The notes: generated by a model not told the origin, from the letters alone. Shown: positions 23,015 through 31,431, counted from the first letter of the stretch. The stretch: 41,840 nucleotides of DNA from DASVXQ01 sp046727955 (GCA_046727955.1 JBKPDO010000009.1:1-41840), one strand, 5' to 3'. Numbers and translations: made by a program.

Positions 23015-23554
23015 ATGGGCAGGTTGGTCGGCGGCAAGGCCGCCGTCGGTATTGGGCTGGGGGTGGTAGTGCTGCTGTTCGCCGGGCTGGCCGGGTGCTC
23101 GGGGTCGGGCGGCGCCGAGGCGGCGACCACCACGACGACCGGGCAGCAGGACGTCGTGCGGGTGTGGCACGAGCTGGTTGCTTGCGCGCGGGCCAACGGC
23201 ATGCCCAGCCTGCCCGACCCGCAGATCGACAGCAACGGCCAGGCGCACTTCCCCGACGGCACCCCGGACCCACCGCAGAGCGTGCGGCGCGCCTGCCAGT
23301 CGATCTACGACCGGCTGCCGGCCTCGGCGCGCGGCGATACAGAGCGGCCGCCAGCCGACATCCAGGCGCTGCTGCGGTTCGCCCGCTGCATGCGCGAGCA
23401 CGGCGTGGCGGACTTCCCCGACCCCCAGGCCGACGGCACCTTCCCGCTGGCCGGCACCAGCCTCGGGCATGGCAAGACCCCGCGGATCATCAGGGCCATG
23501 CAGGCCTGCGATCGGCTCAACCCGGACCCGAACGGGAGGATCTATGGCAAGTGA
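23015..23554 (+). CDS. Lipoprotein with duplicated Cys/DPQ motif, first gene of the ABC-efflux operon
   Basis: 179 residues from ATG at 23015 with GAGGAGG upstream; a longer frame to 22943 has no such site. The signal ends LFAGLAGC, a lipobox. The mature part contains two related halves: VACARANGMPSLPDPQIDSNG and RFARCMREHGVADFPDPQADG (first and second near 64 and 119). This internal repeat is familiar in actinobacterial proteins next to MacA/MacB-like operons; their role is unknown. It overlaps the adaptor gene by 11 bases. It may bind substrate or assemble the efflux complex outside the membrane (inference). Confidence 0.82.
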   Translation: MGRLVGGKAAVGIGLGVVVLLFAGLAGCSGSGGAEAATTTTTGQQDVVRVWHELVACARANGMPSLPDPQIDSNGQAHFPDGTPDPPQSVRRACQSIYDRLPASARGDTERPPADIQALLRFARCMREHGVADFPDPQADGTFPLAGTSLGHGKTPRIIRAMQACDRLNPDPNGRIYGK

Positions 23555-24779
23555 GGAGGCTTCCCCCCGCCACCGGGTCCGCGCCGGGTTGCTGGCCGCC
23601 ACGCTGTTCGTAGTCGTCGCGGGTGGCGGCTGGGCGGTGGCCCGCGGCGGCCTGCTGGGGCGCTCTGCGGCGTCTACGGGCACGGCGGAGGTGCCGACTG
23701 GCACGGCCGCGGTGACCCGCACCGACGTGGTCGAGCGCCAGCAGGTGGCGGGCACGCTGGGCTACGGCGACAGCGTCACTGTGGTCGGCCAGTCCCAGGG
23801 CGGCGGCGGGTCGGCGGGTACCGGTGGGTCGGCGGGTACCGGCGGGTCGTCAGGTGCCGGCGCGGGCGGCCAGCCTCAGGGTGGCATCCTCACCCGGCTG
23901 CCCACCGTGGGCGCGGTGGTTGGCCGCGGGCAGGCGCTGTATGAGGTGGACGGCCACGCGGTGCCGCTGTGGTATGGCACCAGGCCGGCGTGGCGGGCCT
24001 TCCAGCTCGGCATGACCGACGGGCCGGACGTGCAGCAGTTGGAGGCCAACCTGGTGGCATTGGGCTTCGACCCCGACCGGGTCATGACCGTGGACCGCCA
24101 CTACAGCTGGGCGACCGCGGCGGCGGTCAAGCGCTGGCAGCAGGCCACCGGTCGAGCCCAGACCGGCGCGGTCGCGCTGGGGCAGGTGGTGTTCTGGCCC
24201 GGCCCGATCCGGGTCACCACCGTGACCGCGACAGTGGGAGCGCCGCTTCAGGCGGGCACGGCGATCCTGGCGGCGACCTCGACCCGGCCGCTGGTCACGG
24301 TCGCGCTCGACCCGGCCCTGCAGCAGCTGGTGCGCCGCGGCGACCGGGTGCTGGTCACGCTGCCCGATGGGTCGGCAACCGCCGGCACGGTGACCAGCGT
24401 GGGCCGCGTGGCTGTGCAGCCCAGCGCCGGCACCGGCCAGGGCGGCCAGGACCAGGGCCAAGGCGGCAACGGCAACGGTGCCGGGCAGGCGACCGTCCAG
24501 GTGACGGTCGCGCTGGCGGACCCACGGGCGGCGGCAGGCCTGGACCAGGCGCCGGTGCAGGTGGCGATCACCACCCAGGCGCACAAGGGGGTGCTGGCGG
24601 TACCGATCAGCGCGCTGCTGGCCCAGCCCGGTGGCGGGTACGCCGTCGAGCTGGTCGAGGGCGCTGCGCACCGCCGGATCGTGGTGCGCACGGGGCTGTT
24701 CGACGACACCGGCGGGCTGGTCGAGGTCGCGGGCGGTGGGCTGGCCGAGGGTCAGCGGGTGGAGGTGCCGGCCCCATGA
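23544..24779 (+). CDS. Membrane-fusion-type adaptor with peptidoglycan-binding domain
   Basis: 411 residues; ATG at 23544 follows GGGAGGAT. One membrane anchor lies at about 14-36. A Gly/Ser-rich linker (TGGSAGTGGSAGTGGSSGAG) interrupts the region where a biotinyl-lipoyl half-motif starts. A peptidoglycan-binding (PG_binding_1) domain follows, DGPDVQQLEANLVALGFDPD to AAVKRWQQATG. The rest is the beta-barrel/HlyD-like part with VLAVPISALLAQPGGGYAVE. It lacks the long coiled-coil hairpin of Gram-negative MacA, fitting a single-membrane cell. It should link the ABC permease to the cell wall. It overlaps the ATPase gene by four bases. Confidence 0.88.
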   Translation: MASEEASPRHRVRAGLLAATLFVVVAGGGWAVARGGLLGRSAASTGTAEVPTGTAAVTRTDVVERQQVAGTLGYGDSVTVVGQSQGGGGSAGTGGSAGTGGSSGAGAGGQPQGGILTRLPTVGAVVGRGQALYEVDGHAVPLWYGTRPAWRAFQLGMTDGPDVQQLEANLVALGFDPDRVMTVDRHYSWATAAAVKRWQQATGRAQTGAVALGQVVFWPGPIRVTTVTATVGAPLQAGTAILAATSTRPLVTVALDPALQQLVRRGDRVLVTLPDGSATAGTVTSVGRVAVQPSAGTGQGGQDQGQGGNGNGAGQATVQVTVALADPRAAAGLDQAPVQVAITTQAHKGVLAVPISALLAQPGGGYAVELVEGAAHRRIVVRTGLFDDTGGLVEVAGGGLAEGQRVEVPAP

Positions 24780-25516
24780 CCGGCGCCCCACCACTATCGC
24801 CGGCCGTGCTCGCGGTGACGGCGACGCCGGTCCTGGAGCTGGAGGAGGTCGGCAAGGTGTATCCGGGCAGCCCGCCGGTGGCGCCGGTGCGTGGCGTCAC
24901 TCTCACCATCACCCGTGGGGAGCTGGTCGCGGTGGTGGGCCCGTCGGGGTCGGGCAAGACCACCCTGCTGCACCTGATGGCGGCGCTGGACCGGCCTACC
25001 AGCGGGGTGGTGCGGGTGGCCGGCCAGGTGCTGGGGGCGCTGTCGGACCGGCGGCTGGCGGGCCTGCGCGCCCACTGGCTCGGCGTGGTCTTCCAGCAGT
25101 TCTTCCTGCTGGAGCACCTCAGCGCCATGGACAACGTCGCCACCGGGGTGCTGTACCGGGGCCTGCCCGGCGCCGAGCGGCGGCGGCTGGCACGCCTGGC
25201 GCTGGAGCGGGTCGGGCTGGGCCATCGGCTGGGCCACCGCCCCACCGCGCTGTCGGGTGGGGAGCGCCAGCGGGTGGCGATCGCCCGGGCGCTGGTCGGC
25301 CACCCCCAGGTGGTGCTGGCCGACGAGCCCACCGGCAACCTCGACTCGGCCGCCACCAGCGAGCTGGTGGGACTGCTGCAGCAGCTCAACCGGCAAGGGG
25401 TCACCCTGGTGGTGGTCACCCACGACCCCCTGGTCGCCGCCGCCACGGCCCGCCAGGTCCAGCTGCGCGACGGGCGGATCGTGGCCGACTCCGGAACGGA
25501 CGGTGGGTCGCCATGA
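24776..25516 (+). CDS. ABC transporter ATP-binding protein, MacB/LolD type
   Basis: 246 residues with all ATPase motifs: Walker A GPSGSGKTTLLHLM, Q-loop VVFQQFFLLEHLS, signature LSGGERQRVAIARAL, Walker B VVLADEPTGNLDS and switch His VVVTHDP. The pattern LFQxFxLxxxLxxxDNVxxG and the short length match the MacB/LolD/FtsE-like subfamily, which moves lipids, peptides or antibiotics mechanically across the envelope. The ATG overlaps the adaptor stop, and the stop overlaps the permease ATG; both spacings imply coupling and equal amounts. Confidence 0.95.
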   Translation: MTGAPPLSPAVLAVTATPVLELEEVGKVYPGSPPVAPVRGVTLTITRGELVAVVGPSGSGKTTLLHLMAALDRPTSGVVRVAGQVLGALSDRRLAGLRAHWLGVVFQQFFLLEHLSAMDNVATGVLYRGLPGAERRRLARLALERVGLGHRLGHRPTALSGGERQRVAIARALVGHPQVVLADEPTGNLDSAATSELVGLLQQLNRQGVTLVVVTHDPLVAAATARQVQLRDGRIVADSGTDGGSP

Positions 25517-26733
25517 GCCGCGTACGCAGGCCGTCCCCGGCGCCCCCAAGGTCGCGGCTGCGGCCGGCCGACCTGCTGCCGGTCGGCACCGTCGGGCTGC
25601 GCGCCCGCCGGCTGCGGGCCGGGCTGTCAGCGCTTGGCATCGCCATCGGGATCGCCGCGATCGTGGCGGTGCTCGGCATCACCCGCTCCAGCCAGGCCGA
25701 GCTGCTGGCGCAGATCGACCGGCTCGGCACCAACCTGCTCACGGTGGTCAACGGCCGCTCGATCCAGGGCCAGGAGGCCCAGCTGCCCACCAGGGCCCCC
25801 CGGATGCTGAGCCGCGTCGACGGGGTCCGCCGGGTCGCCCCGACCGCCCAGCTCGAGGGCGTCAACGTCTACCGCACCGACAAGGTCCCCGCCGCCCAGA
25901 CCGGCGCGCTGGCGGTCAGGGCCTGCGACCCGGCCCTGCTCGCCACCCTGGACGGCCGCCTTGGCCACGGCGCCTTCCTCAACCCCGCCACCGCCCGCTA
26001 CCCGGCCACCGTGCTTGGCGACCAGGCCGCTACGACCCTGGGGATCGCCCAGCTGGACCAGCCGACCCGCGTGTGGCTGGGGGGCCGCTGGTTCACCGTG
26101 GTCGGCATCCTCGAGCCGCTGCCGCTGGCGCCGGAGCTGGACCGCTCGGCGCTGGTCGGCTTCCCGGTCGCGGCCAGGCTGCTTGGCTACCAGGGCCACC
26201 CCAGCCGCATCTACGTGCGCACCGCCACCCAGCAGACCACGCAGGTGGCGGGCCTGCTGGCCCCAACCGCCGACCCCGAGCACCCCGAGCAGGTCCAGGC
26301 CAGCCGCCCCTCGGACGCGCTGACCGCCCGGGTGGCCGCCAAGGCCGCCACCACCGGGCTGTTCTTGGGCTTGGGCGCGGTGGCGCTGCTGGTGGGCGGG
26401 ATCGGCATCGCCAACGTGATGGTGATCGGGGTGCTGGAACGACGCTCAGAGATCGGCCTGCGCCGCGCGCTGGGCGCCGCCCGCGGCCATGTCGCCGCGC
26501 AGTTTGTGGTGGAGTCGCTGCTGCTGGCCGCCGTCGGCGGCACCACCGGCGTGGCGATCGGCGCCGCGATCACCATCGGCGTGGCCCACCAGCGCCACTG
26601 GACGGTCCAGCTCCCGGCGGTGGCGCTGTGGGGTGGCCTTGGGGCGGCGCTGGCGGTGGGGGTGGTCGCCGGGCTGTACCCGGCGCTGCGGGCCGCGCGG
26701 CTGGCGCCAACCGACGCGCTGCGCAGCGTGTGA
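25513..26733 (+). CDS. ABC transporter permease, MacB/FtsX-like
   Basis: 406 residues. One N-terminal membrane helix (LSALGIAIGIAAIVAVLGI) is followed by a large outside domain (residues about 65-275), then three C-terminal helices (GLFLGLGAVALLVGGIGIAN and two more). The cytoplasmic loop GVLERRSEIGLRRALGAARG is the hallmark of the FtsX/MacB permease. LYPALRAARLAPTDALRSV is the standard end. Four-helix topology fits mechanotransmission transporters. Substrate unknown. It belongs with the adaptor, ATPase and downstream two-component pair. Confidence 0.94.
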   Translation: MSRVRRPSPAPPRSRLRPADLLPVGTVGLRARRLRAGLSALGIAIGIAAIVAVLGITRSSQAELLAQIDRLGTNLLTVVNGRSIQGQEAQLPTRAPRMLSRVDGVRRVAPTAQLEGVNVYRTDKVPAAQTGALAVRACDPALLATLDGRLGHGAFLNPATARYPATVLGDQAATTLGIAQLDQPTRVWLGGRWFTVVGILEPLPLAPELDRSALVGFPVAARLLGYQGHPSRIYVRTATQQTTQVAGLLAPTADPEHPEQVQASRPSDALTARVAAKAATTGLFLGLGAVALLVGGIGIANVMVIGVLERRSEIGLRRALGAARGHVAAQFVVESLLLAAVGGTTGVAIGAAITIGVAHQRHWTVQLPAVALWGGLGAALAVGVVAGLYPALRAARLAPTDALRSV

Positions 26734-26818
26734 CCACGCGCCCGGCGGCACCCGAGCCGGCCGGGCCGCAGCGGGCGGTGATGGTGGAAGATGGGCGGGG
26801 AGGGGACGGGAGAACAAG

Positions 26819-28366
26819 ATGGGGATGCGGCGACGTTGGGGCCTGCAGGCCAAGATGACCGGCTCCTACGTGCTGGTCACCGCCGCGGCGGTGGTGCTAG
26901 TCGAGGTCGTGGTGGCGGTGATCGTGCTGCCGGGGCTGGTGTCGCGGACCGACCTGGCCACGCAGGTACAGCTCACCGCCGGCGACTACGCCAACGCCGC
27001 CATGAAGCAGAGTGCCATGTTGGGCCGGCTGCCGACCGCTGCCGAATTCACGTTTGGCCAGCCCGTGCCGCGGTTGCAGTCCGGCCAAACCTTGGAGCCC
27101 TCCGGCAACGCCATCCCCGACAGGATCACCCGGGACGACCCCAAACTGCTGGAGCCGCTCCTGGTGCTGCTGCTGGCTCCCGACGGGCGAGTGATCGCCA
27201 GCTCCAGCCCCGCCCGCTACAAGGTCGGAAAGCGGCTCGGCGACCCCGCCATGGGCGCGCTGCCCGCCCGGGTCCGCACCCAGCCGCCCACGGCATGGGG
27301 CAAGCGTGACGGCCTCACCCCGACCCCCACCCAGGTCGGACAGGTGCTGTGGGCGGCCGCGCCGGTGCTCGACCTCGGGCAGGCGTCCAACCTGCAGCCC
27401 AAACCGCGCAAACCGCTCCTCACTCCTGACCCGCTCGGCATGGTGTACGTGCAGGTCCCGGCCGCGGCCAAGCTCGCCGGGCAGCAGGACTTGTGGAGCG
27501 CGCTTGGGCCGCAGCTTGGCGTCGGGCTGGGGGTGCTGGCCGCGGCGGTGCCCGTCGGCCTGGTCTTCGGGCTGCTGTCGACCCGGCGGCTGATCGGGCG
27601 GCTGCGGCGGCTGGCCGCCACCACCGTCGCAGTCGCCCAGGGCGACTACCACCAACGCGTGGCGGTGTCCGGCGGCGACGAGGTCGCCCAGCTGGAACGC
27701 AACCTCAACCGCATGGCCGAGCGGCTGGACGCCGCCATGGCCACCGAACGCCAGCTCGCCGGCGCGACCGAGCGCGCCCGTATCGCCCGCGAGCTGCACG
27801 ACGCCATCTCGCAGGACCTGTTCTCGCTGCGCCTGCTCGCGGCTGGGCTGCGCAAGGCGCTGCCGACCGACTCCCCGCTGCGCCCTCAGGTCGAGACGAT
27901 GGAGCACACCGCCACCACCACGATGCAGGAGATGCAGGCGCTGCTGCTGGAGCTGCGCCCGGTGGCGCTGGAGGACGCCGGGCTGGTCGCGGCGCTGGAG
28001 GAGCTGTGCCGGGCCTACCAGGAGCGGCTGGGCGTCACCGTCGACGCCGACCTGGAACCGGTCGAGCTGGCCCCAGCGGCCGAGCACGCCGTGCTGCGGG
28101 TGGTCCAGGAGGCGCTCGCCAACGCCGTCAAGCACGCCCAGCCGACCCGGATCCGGCTGCGGCTGCACCACCAGGACGGCCAGGTCGCGGTGGTGGTCAG
28201 CGACGACGGCGGCGGTTTCGAGGTGGCCCGGGCTGAGGAGCGTCACGGCCTGGGCGTGGGGCTGATGCGCGAGCGCGTCGCCGAGCTGGGGGGCACGTTC
28301 CAGCTCGACTCCACGCCGGGGCAGGGGACCAGCGTGCGGGTCCTGCTGCCAAAGGGCCGGCCATGA
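26819..28366 (+). CDS. Sensor histidine kinase, NarL-type (HisKA_3)
   Basis: 515 residues from ATG at 26819. A membrane helix (VLVTAAAVVLVEVVVAVIVL) precedes a large outside domain of about 200 residues. A second helix (VGLGVLAAAVPVGLVFGLL) leads to a HAMP linker (TRRLIGRLRRLAATTVAVAQ). The dimerisation helix has phospho-acceptor His327 in ARIARELHDAISQDLFSLRL, and the ATPase domain shows VVQEALANAVKHAQPT and VVSDDGGGFEV. It lies 85 bases after the permease and 40 before its regulator gene, so it probably governs the ABC operon in response to an extracytoplasmic signal. Confidence 0.94.
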   Translation: MGMRRRWGLQAKMTGSYVLVTAAAVVLVEVVVAVIVLPGLVSRTDLATQVQLTAGDYANAAMKQSAMLGRLPTAAEFTFGQPVPRLQSGQTLEPSGNAIPDRITRDDPKLLEPLLVLLLAPDGRVIASSSPARYKVGKRLGDPAMGALPARVRTQPPTAWGKRDGLTPTPTQVGQVLWAAAPVLDLGQASNLQPKPRKPLLTPDPLGMVYVQVPAAAKLAGQQDLWSALGPQLGVGLGVLAAAVPVGLVFGLLSTRRLIGRLRRLAATTVAVAQGDYHQRVAVSGGDEVAQLERNLNRMAERLDAAMATERQLAGATERARIARELHDAISQDLFSLRLLAAGLRKALPTDSPLRPQVETMEHTATTTMQEMQALLLELRPVALEDAGLVAALEELCRAYQERLGVTVDADLEPVELAPAAEHAVLRVVQEALANAVKHAQPTRIRLRLHHQDGQVAVVVSDDGGGFEVARAEERHGLGVGLMRERVAELGGTFQLDSTPGQGTSVRVLLPKGRP

Positions 28367-28393
28367 TCCGCGGGAGGGTTCGGGGACCCAAAT

Positions 28394-28399
28394 AGGAGG
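28394..28399 (+). promoter_or_regulatory. Shine-Dalgarno that points to a CTG start
   Basis: AGGAGG ends 7 bases before CTG at 28407. The first canonical start, GTG at 28416, would be 16 bases away and would remove the first beta-strand residues IRV of the receiver domain. Confidence 0.65.
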
Positions 28400-28406
28400 C
28401 TCGCCG

Positions 28407-29063
28407 CTGATCCGAGTGCTGATCGTCGATGATCACCAGGTGGTCCGCCAGGGCCTGCGCTTCCTGCTCGAGCAGGAGGACGGCATCCAGGTCGTGGGCG
28501 AATGCGCCGACGGCCCCAGCGCGATCCAGGCGGTGCGGACCCTGGAGCCGACCGTGGTGCTGCTGGACCTGTTCCTGCCCGGCCAGGACGGCATCAGCGT
28601 GCTGGCCCAGATCAAACAGGACCGGCCCGCCACCGAGGTGCTCATGCTCACCTCCTCCCAAGACGACGAGCACCTGCTGGCCGCGGTCCGCGCCGGCGCG
28701 CTCGCCTACCTGCCCAAGACCGCCGGGGTCGACCAGGTCGTCACCGCGGTGCGCGCCGCCGCCCGCGGCGAGAGCGTCCTGGAGCCAAGGCTCGCCGCCC
28801 GGCTGGTCCGCGAGGTCCGCCAGGTCACGGTCCGTCGCCGGCCACTCGACCAACTGTCCCCCCGCGAGCTGGAGGTCCTGGCCGCCCTGGCCCGGGGGCG
28901 CGCCAACCGCCAGATCGCCCGGACACTGGCGATCAGCGAGGAGACCGTCAAGGCGCACGTGTCCAGCATCCTGGCCAAGCTGGGGCTGGCCGACCGCACT
29001 CAGGCGGCCATCTTCGGCCTGCAGCAGCGCCTCGTCCCCCTCGACCAGGCCCTCGACGAGTAG
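28407..29063 (+). CDS. NarL/LuxR-family response regulator
   Basis: 218 residues when read from CTG at 28407. That start gives the standard receiver opening (M)IRVLIVDDHQVVRQGLRFL and correct ribosome spacing; from GTG at 28416 it would be 215. Phospho-acceptor Asp54 is in VVLLDLFLPGQDG, and Lys is in AYLPKTAGV. The LuxR helix-turn-helix is LSPRELEVLAALARGRANRQ and ISEETVKAHVSSILAKLGL. It pairs with the kinase just upstream and closes the six-gene operon beginning at 23015. Target sites cannot be read with confidence. The next 190 bases hold no gene. Confidence 0.94.
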   Translation: MIRVLIVDDHQVVRQGLRFLLEQEDGIQVVGECADGPSAIQAVRTLEPTVVLLDLFLPGQDGISVLAQIKQDRPATEVLMLTSSQDDEHLLAAVRAGALAYLPKTAGVDQVVTAVRAAARGESVLEPRLAARLVREVRQVTVRRRPLDQLSPRELEVLAALARGRANRQIARTLAISEETVKAHVSSILAKLGLADRTQAAIFGLQQRLVPLDQALDE

Positions 29064-29233
29064 AAGAGCCGGCGCGCATGGGACAACTGGACGCGGGTCA
29101 GGCGGGGACCTTGTCCAGGAAGCCGAGGACGCTCCTCAACCGGCCGACGAGGCAACGGCGGCGGCGCTGCGGGCGCTGCCGGCCTAACCGGCAGGGCCAC
29201 GCCTCCGCCTGCCGCACGACACCGACCCGCCAC

Positions 29234-29266
29234 TGTACGGTACACTTTATTCGATGACTTGTGTAC
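29234..29266. promoter_or_regulatory. Candidate operator of the Phd/VapC pair
   Basis: TGTAC-G-GTACA (29234-29244) is a perfect 11-base palindrome, and another TGTAC half-site follows at 29262-29266. It lies 37-47 bases upstream of the antitoxin ATG, as expected for self-repression by toxin-antitoxin complexes. TTTATT (29246-29251) between them could be part of a -10 region. Confidence 0.5.
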
Positions 29267-29280
29267 CAAAGGAGGCCCGG

Positions 29281-29529
29281 ATGCTAGTTGGCATTCGCGA
29301 GCTACGAGACCGGCTCAAGCACTACGTAGAGACCGCCCGCGGCGGTGAGGACGTGATCATCACCGACCACGGTCACGCCATCGCCCGGCTGGTGGCGTTG
29401 CAGAATGAGCGGCCCATCGACCGGCTCATCGAGGCTGGCCTGGCGACACCGCCCCGCAGGCCGAAGGGCAAGGTCGACTGGACTCCGGTGGAGAGTGCCG
29501 GCAGCGTCAGCGATCTGATCGAGCGGTGA
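29281..29529 (+). CDS. Antitoxin, Phd family, partner of VapC
   Basis: 82 residues. ATG at 29281 is chosen because AAAGGAGG precedes it; an ATG at 29254 would add nine residues without a ribosome site. It has MLVGIRELRDRLKHYVETAR, then EDVIITDHGHAIARLVAL (Phd fold), and a C-terminal toxin-binding tail PPRRPKGKVDWTPVESAGS. Four bases overlap the toxin gene. Confidence 0.92.
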   Translation: MLVGIRELRDRLKHYVETARGGEDVIITDHGHAIARLVALQNERPIDRLIEAGLATPPRRPKGKVDWTPVESAGSVSDLIER

Positions 29530-29951
29530 TCGCCTACTTCGACACCTCGGCGCTGCTCAAGCTGGTAATCGCCGAGGCCGGTGCCGAGCAGGCACGACTG
29601 CTGTGGGAGCAGTCGAGCGAGATTGTCGTATCACGCTTGGCCTGGACAGAGGCGATGGCGGCGCTGGCGGCCGCTCGGAGGGGGCGCCGGCTGACCGACC
29701 AGGACTACGCGACGGCGATCGAGGTATTCCGGGAGTGCTTTGCGCGGTGCACCGTGGCCAGCGTGGCGGATCACTTGGTGGAGCAGGCGGCCGAGCTTGC
29801 GGCTGACTATGACCTGCGCGCCGCGGACGCGATCCACTTGGCGACAGCGCTGGCGGTCATGGAGCCCGATTCGGTCTTCGTGACCTGGGACAAGCGGCTG
29901 CAGCAGGCCGCCATCCAGGCGGGGCTCGTCACCGCTCCGGCCAGGTCCTGA
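29526..29951 (+). CDS. vapC: VapC-type PIN-domain ribonuclease toxin
   Basis: 141 residues from GTG at 29526. The PIN acidic cluster is complete: Asp6 (MIAYFDTSALLKL), Glu42 (SRLAWTEAMAAL), Asp101 (LRAADAIHLATAL) and Asp122 (VTWDKRLQQAA). Such toxins cut tRNA or rRNA when released from the antitoxin. In the short gap after it, a 15-codon frame (29976-30023, MIRNGKAVIVEPDAA) may be the tail of a lost gene. Confidence 0.94.
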   Translation: MIAYFDTSALLKLVIAEAGAEQARLLWEQSSEIVVSRLAWTEAMAALAAARRGRRLTDQDYATAIEVFRECFARCTVASVADHLVEQAAELAADYDLRAADAIHLATALAVMEPDSVFVTWDKRLQQAAIQAGLVTAPARS

Positions 29952-30087
29952 CGAGCCGGTCGGGGTGAGCGGATCGTGATCCGAAACGGCAAGGCCGTCA
30001 TCGTCGAGCCCGACGCAGCCTGACCCAAACCGGGCTACGCAAGCCCCCCAGGTTGGAAACCGGCCCGGTTGTCTCACGACGGGGGGC

Positions 30088-30119
30088 TGTTACTGTCCGT
30101 ACGCATGTGTTACTGTCCG
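30088..30119. repeat. 12-bp direct repeat in the leader of the GT4 gene
   Basis: TGTTACTGTCCG occurs at 30088-30099 and 30108-30119, 20 bases start to start, about two helical turns. It ends eight bases before the ATG at 30128. It may be a pair of regulator sites; no obvious ribosome site is present. Confidence 0.6.
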
Positions 30120-30127
30120 CAGCCGCG

Positions 30128-31306
30128 ATGATCGAGCTGCCGCCGCCGCCGGCCCGACCCCTCGGCGGGGAACGACGCCGCTCCGGGAGTGTGGTGTTCC
30201 TGAACTGGCGTGACACCACCAATCCCGAGGGTGGCGGCTCCGAGCTGTTCGTCGAGCGGGTCGTGGCCGGGCTGGCCGAGCAGGGCCGGCTGGTCACGCT
30301 GGTGTGCGCCGCCCACCCTGGCGTCCCCGCGGAGGAGGACGCTGGCGGGGTACGAGTCCTGCGGCGCGGGTCGCAGCGCACCGTATACCTGCGCGCCTTC
30401 CTGCTCCACGCGGGCCGGCGGCTGGGAGGGCATGAGGCCGTGGTCGACGTCCACAACGGCATGCCGTTCCTGTCGGCGCTGTGGTGCCGGCGCCCGGTGG
30501 TGGTGCTGGTCCACCACGTGCACCGCGAGCAGTGGGGCATGGTGCTGCCCAGGCCGCTGGCGCGGCTCGGCTGGTGGCTCGAGTCCAGCGTGGCGCCGCG
30601 CGTCTACCGCAACTCGAGCTACGTGGCGGTGTCCGAGAGCACTCGGGACGAGCTGATCGGGCTCGGTGTGCGCGCGGAGGCGATCACTGTGATCCGCAAC
30701 GGCGCCGAGCCGCCGCCGCCCGCTCCGGTCGCGGCCAGGGCGCCGGTCCCGACGGTCTGCGTGCTCGGCCGCCTGGTGCCGCACAAGCGGGTCGAGTACG
30801 CCTTGGAGGCGGTCGCGCGTATCCGCCGGCGCGTGCCGGGTACGCGCCTGGAGATCGTGGGGCGCGGCTGGTGGGAGCCGCGGCTGCGCGCCGCCGCCGA
30901 CCTGCTCGGGCTCGGCGCCGCGGTGCGGTTCCGCGGCTTCGTGGACGAGGCGGCCAAGCGGGAGCTGCTGGCCGAAGCCTGGGTGCTGGCGATGCCCTCG
31001 ATCAAGGAGGGCTGGGGCCTGGCGGTGATGGAGGCGGCCGCGCACGGCACGCCGGCGGTCGGCCTGCGCTCGGCCGGTGGGCTGACCGAGTCGATTGTGG
31101 ACGGCGTCACCGGCCTGCTCGCCAGCGGGCCGGAGGAGTTCACCGCCCAGCTCGAGCGCGTCCTTACCGACGAGGCCCTACGGAACAAGCTGGGGACCGC
31201 GGCCCGCGAGCGCTGCGGCAGCTTCACCTGGGAGCGGGCCACCGCCGAGTTCGCCGCCGTGCTGGACGCGGCGGTCGCGCAGGGCGGCCGTCAGCGCGTG
31301 CCGTAG
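30128..31306 (+). CDS. GT4-family glycosyltransferase
   Basis: 392 residues with two Rossmann-like halves. The acceptor-side half has NPEGGGSELFVERVVAGLAE and VHHVHREQWGMVLPRP. The donor-side half has VCVLGRLVPHKRVEYALEAV, the EX7E motif KEGWGLAVMEAAAHG, and SAGGLTESIVDGVTGLL. It moves a sugar from a nucleotide sugar, probably GDP- or UDP-linked, to an envelope glycan or lipid. ATG at 30128 is chosen from the conserved start; the frame is open to 30053 without support. No membrane helix, so cytoplasmic. Its end overlaps the convergent small gene by 16 bases. Confidence 0.9.
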   Translation: MIELPPPPARPLGGERRRSGSVVFLNWRDTTNPEGGGSELFVERVVAGLAEQGRLVTLVCAAHPGVPAEEDAGGVRVLRRGSQRTVYLRAFLLHAGRRLGGHEAVVDVHNGMPFLSALWCRRPVVVLVHHVHREQWGMVLPRPLARLGWWLESSVAPRVYRNSSYVAVSESTRDELIGLGVRAEAITVIRNGAEPPPPAPVAARAPVPTVCVLGRLVPHKRVEYALEAVARIRRRVPGTRLEIVGRGWWEPRLRAAADLLGLGAAVRFRGFVDEAAKRELLAEAWVLAMPSIKEGWGLAVMEAAAHGTPAVGLRSAGGLTESIVDGVTGLLASGPEEFTAQLERVLTDEALRNKLGTAARERCGSFTWERATAEFAAVLDAAVAQGGRQRVP

Positions 31307-31431
31307 ACGATCAGCGGCCGGTCCGACGTGGTCGAGCTCGAGGAGGCGGTCACGAGCGTGAGCGCGGAGGCGAACGCCAGCAGCAGCGCGCCCACGGCCA
31401 AGGCGATGAACACCCGAACGGTCGGACTCAT
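31291..31431 (-). CDS. 46-aa small membrane protein
   Basis: ATG at 31431 with GGGAG upstream. It has VRVFIALAVGALLLAFASAL, a single helix, followed by VTASSSSTTSDRPLIVYGTR, a short exposed tail. It overlaps the end of the next gene upstream by four bases and the convergent GT4 gene by 16. Likely a subunit or partner of the GT-C-like protein; no known family is recognised. Confidence 0.6.
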   Translation of the reverse strand: MSPTVRVFIALAVGALLLAFASALTLVTASSSSTTSDRPLIVYGTR

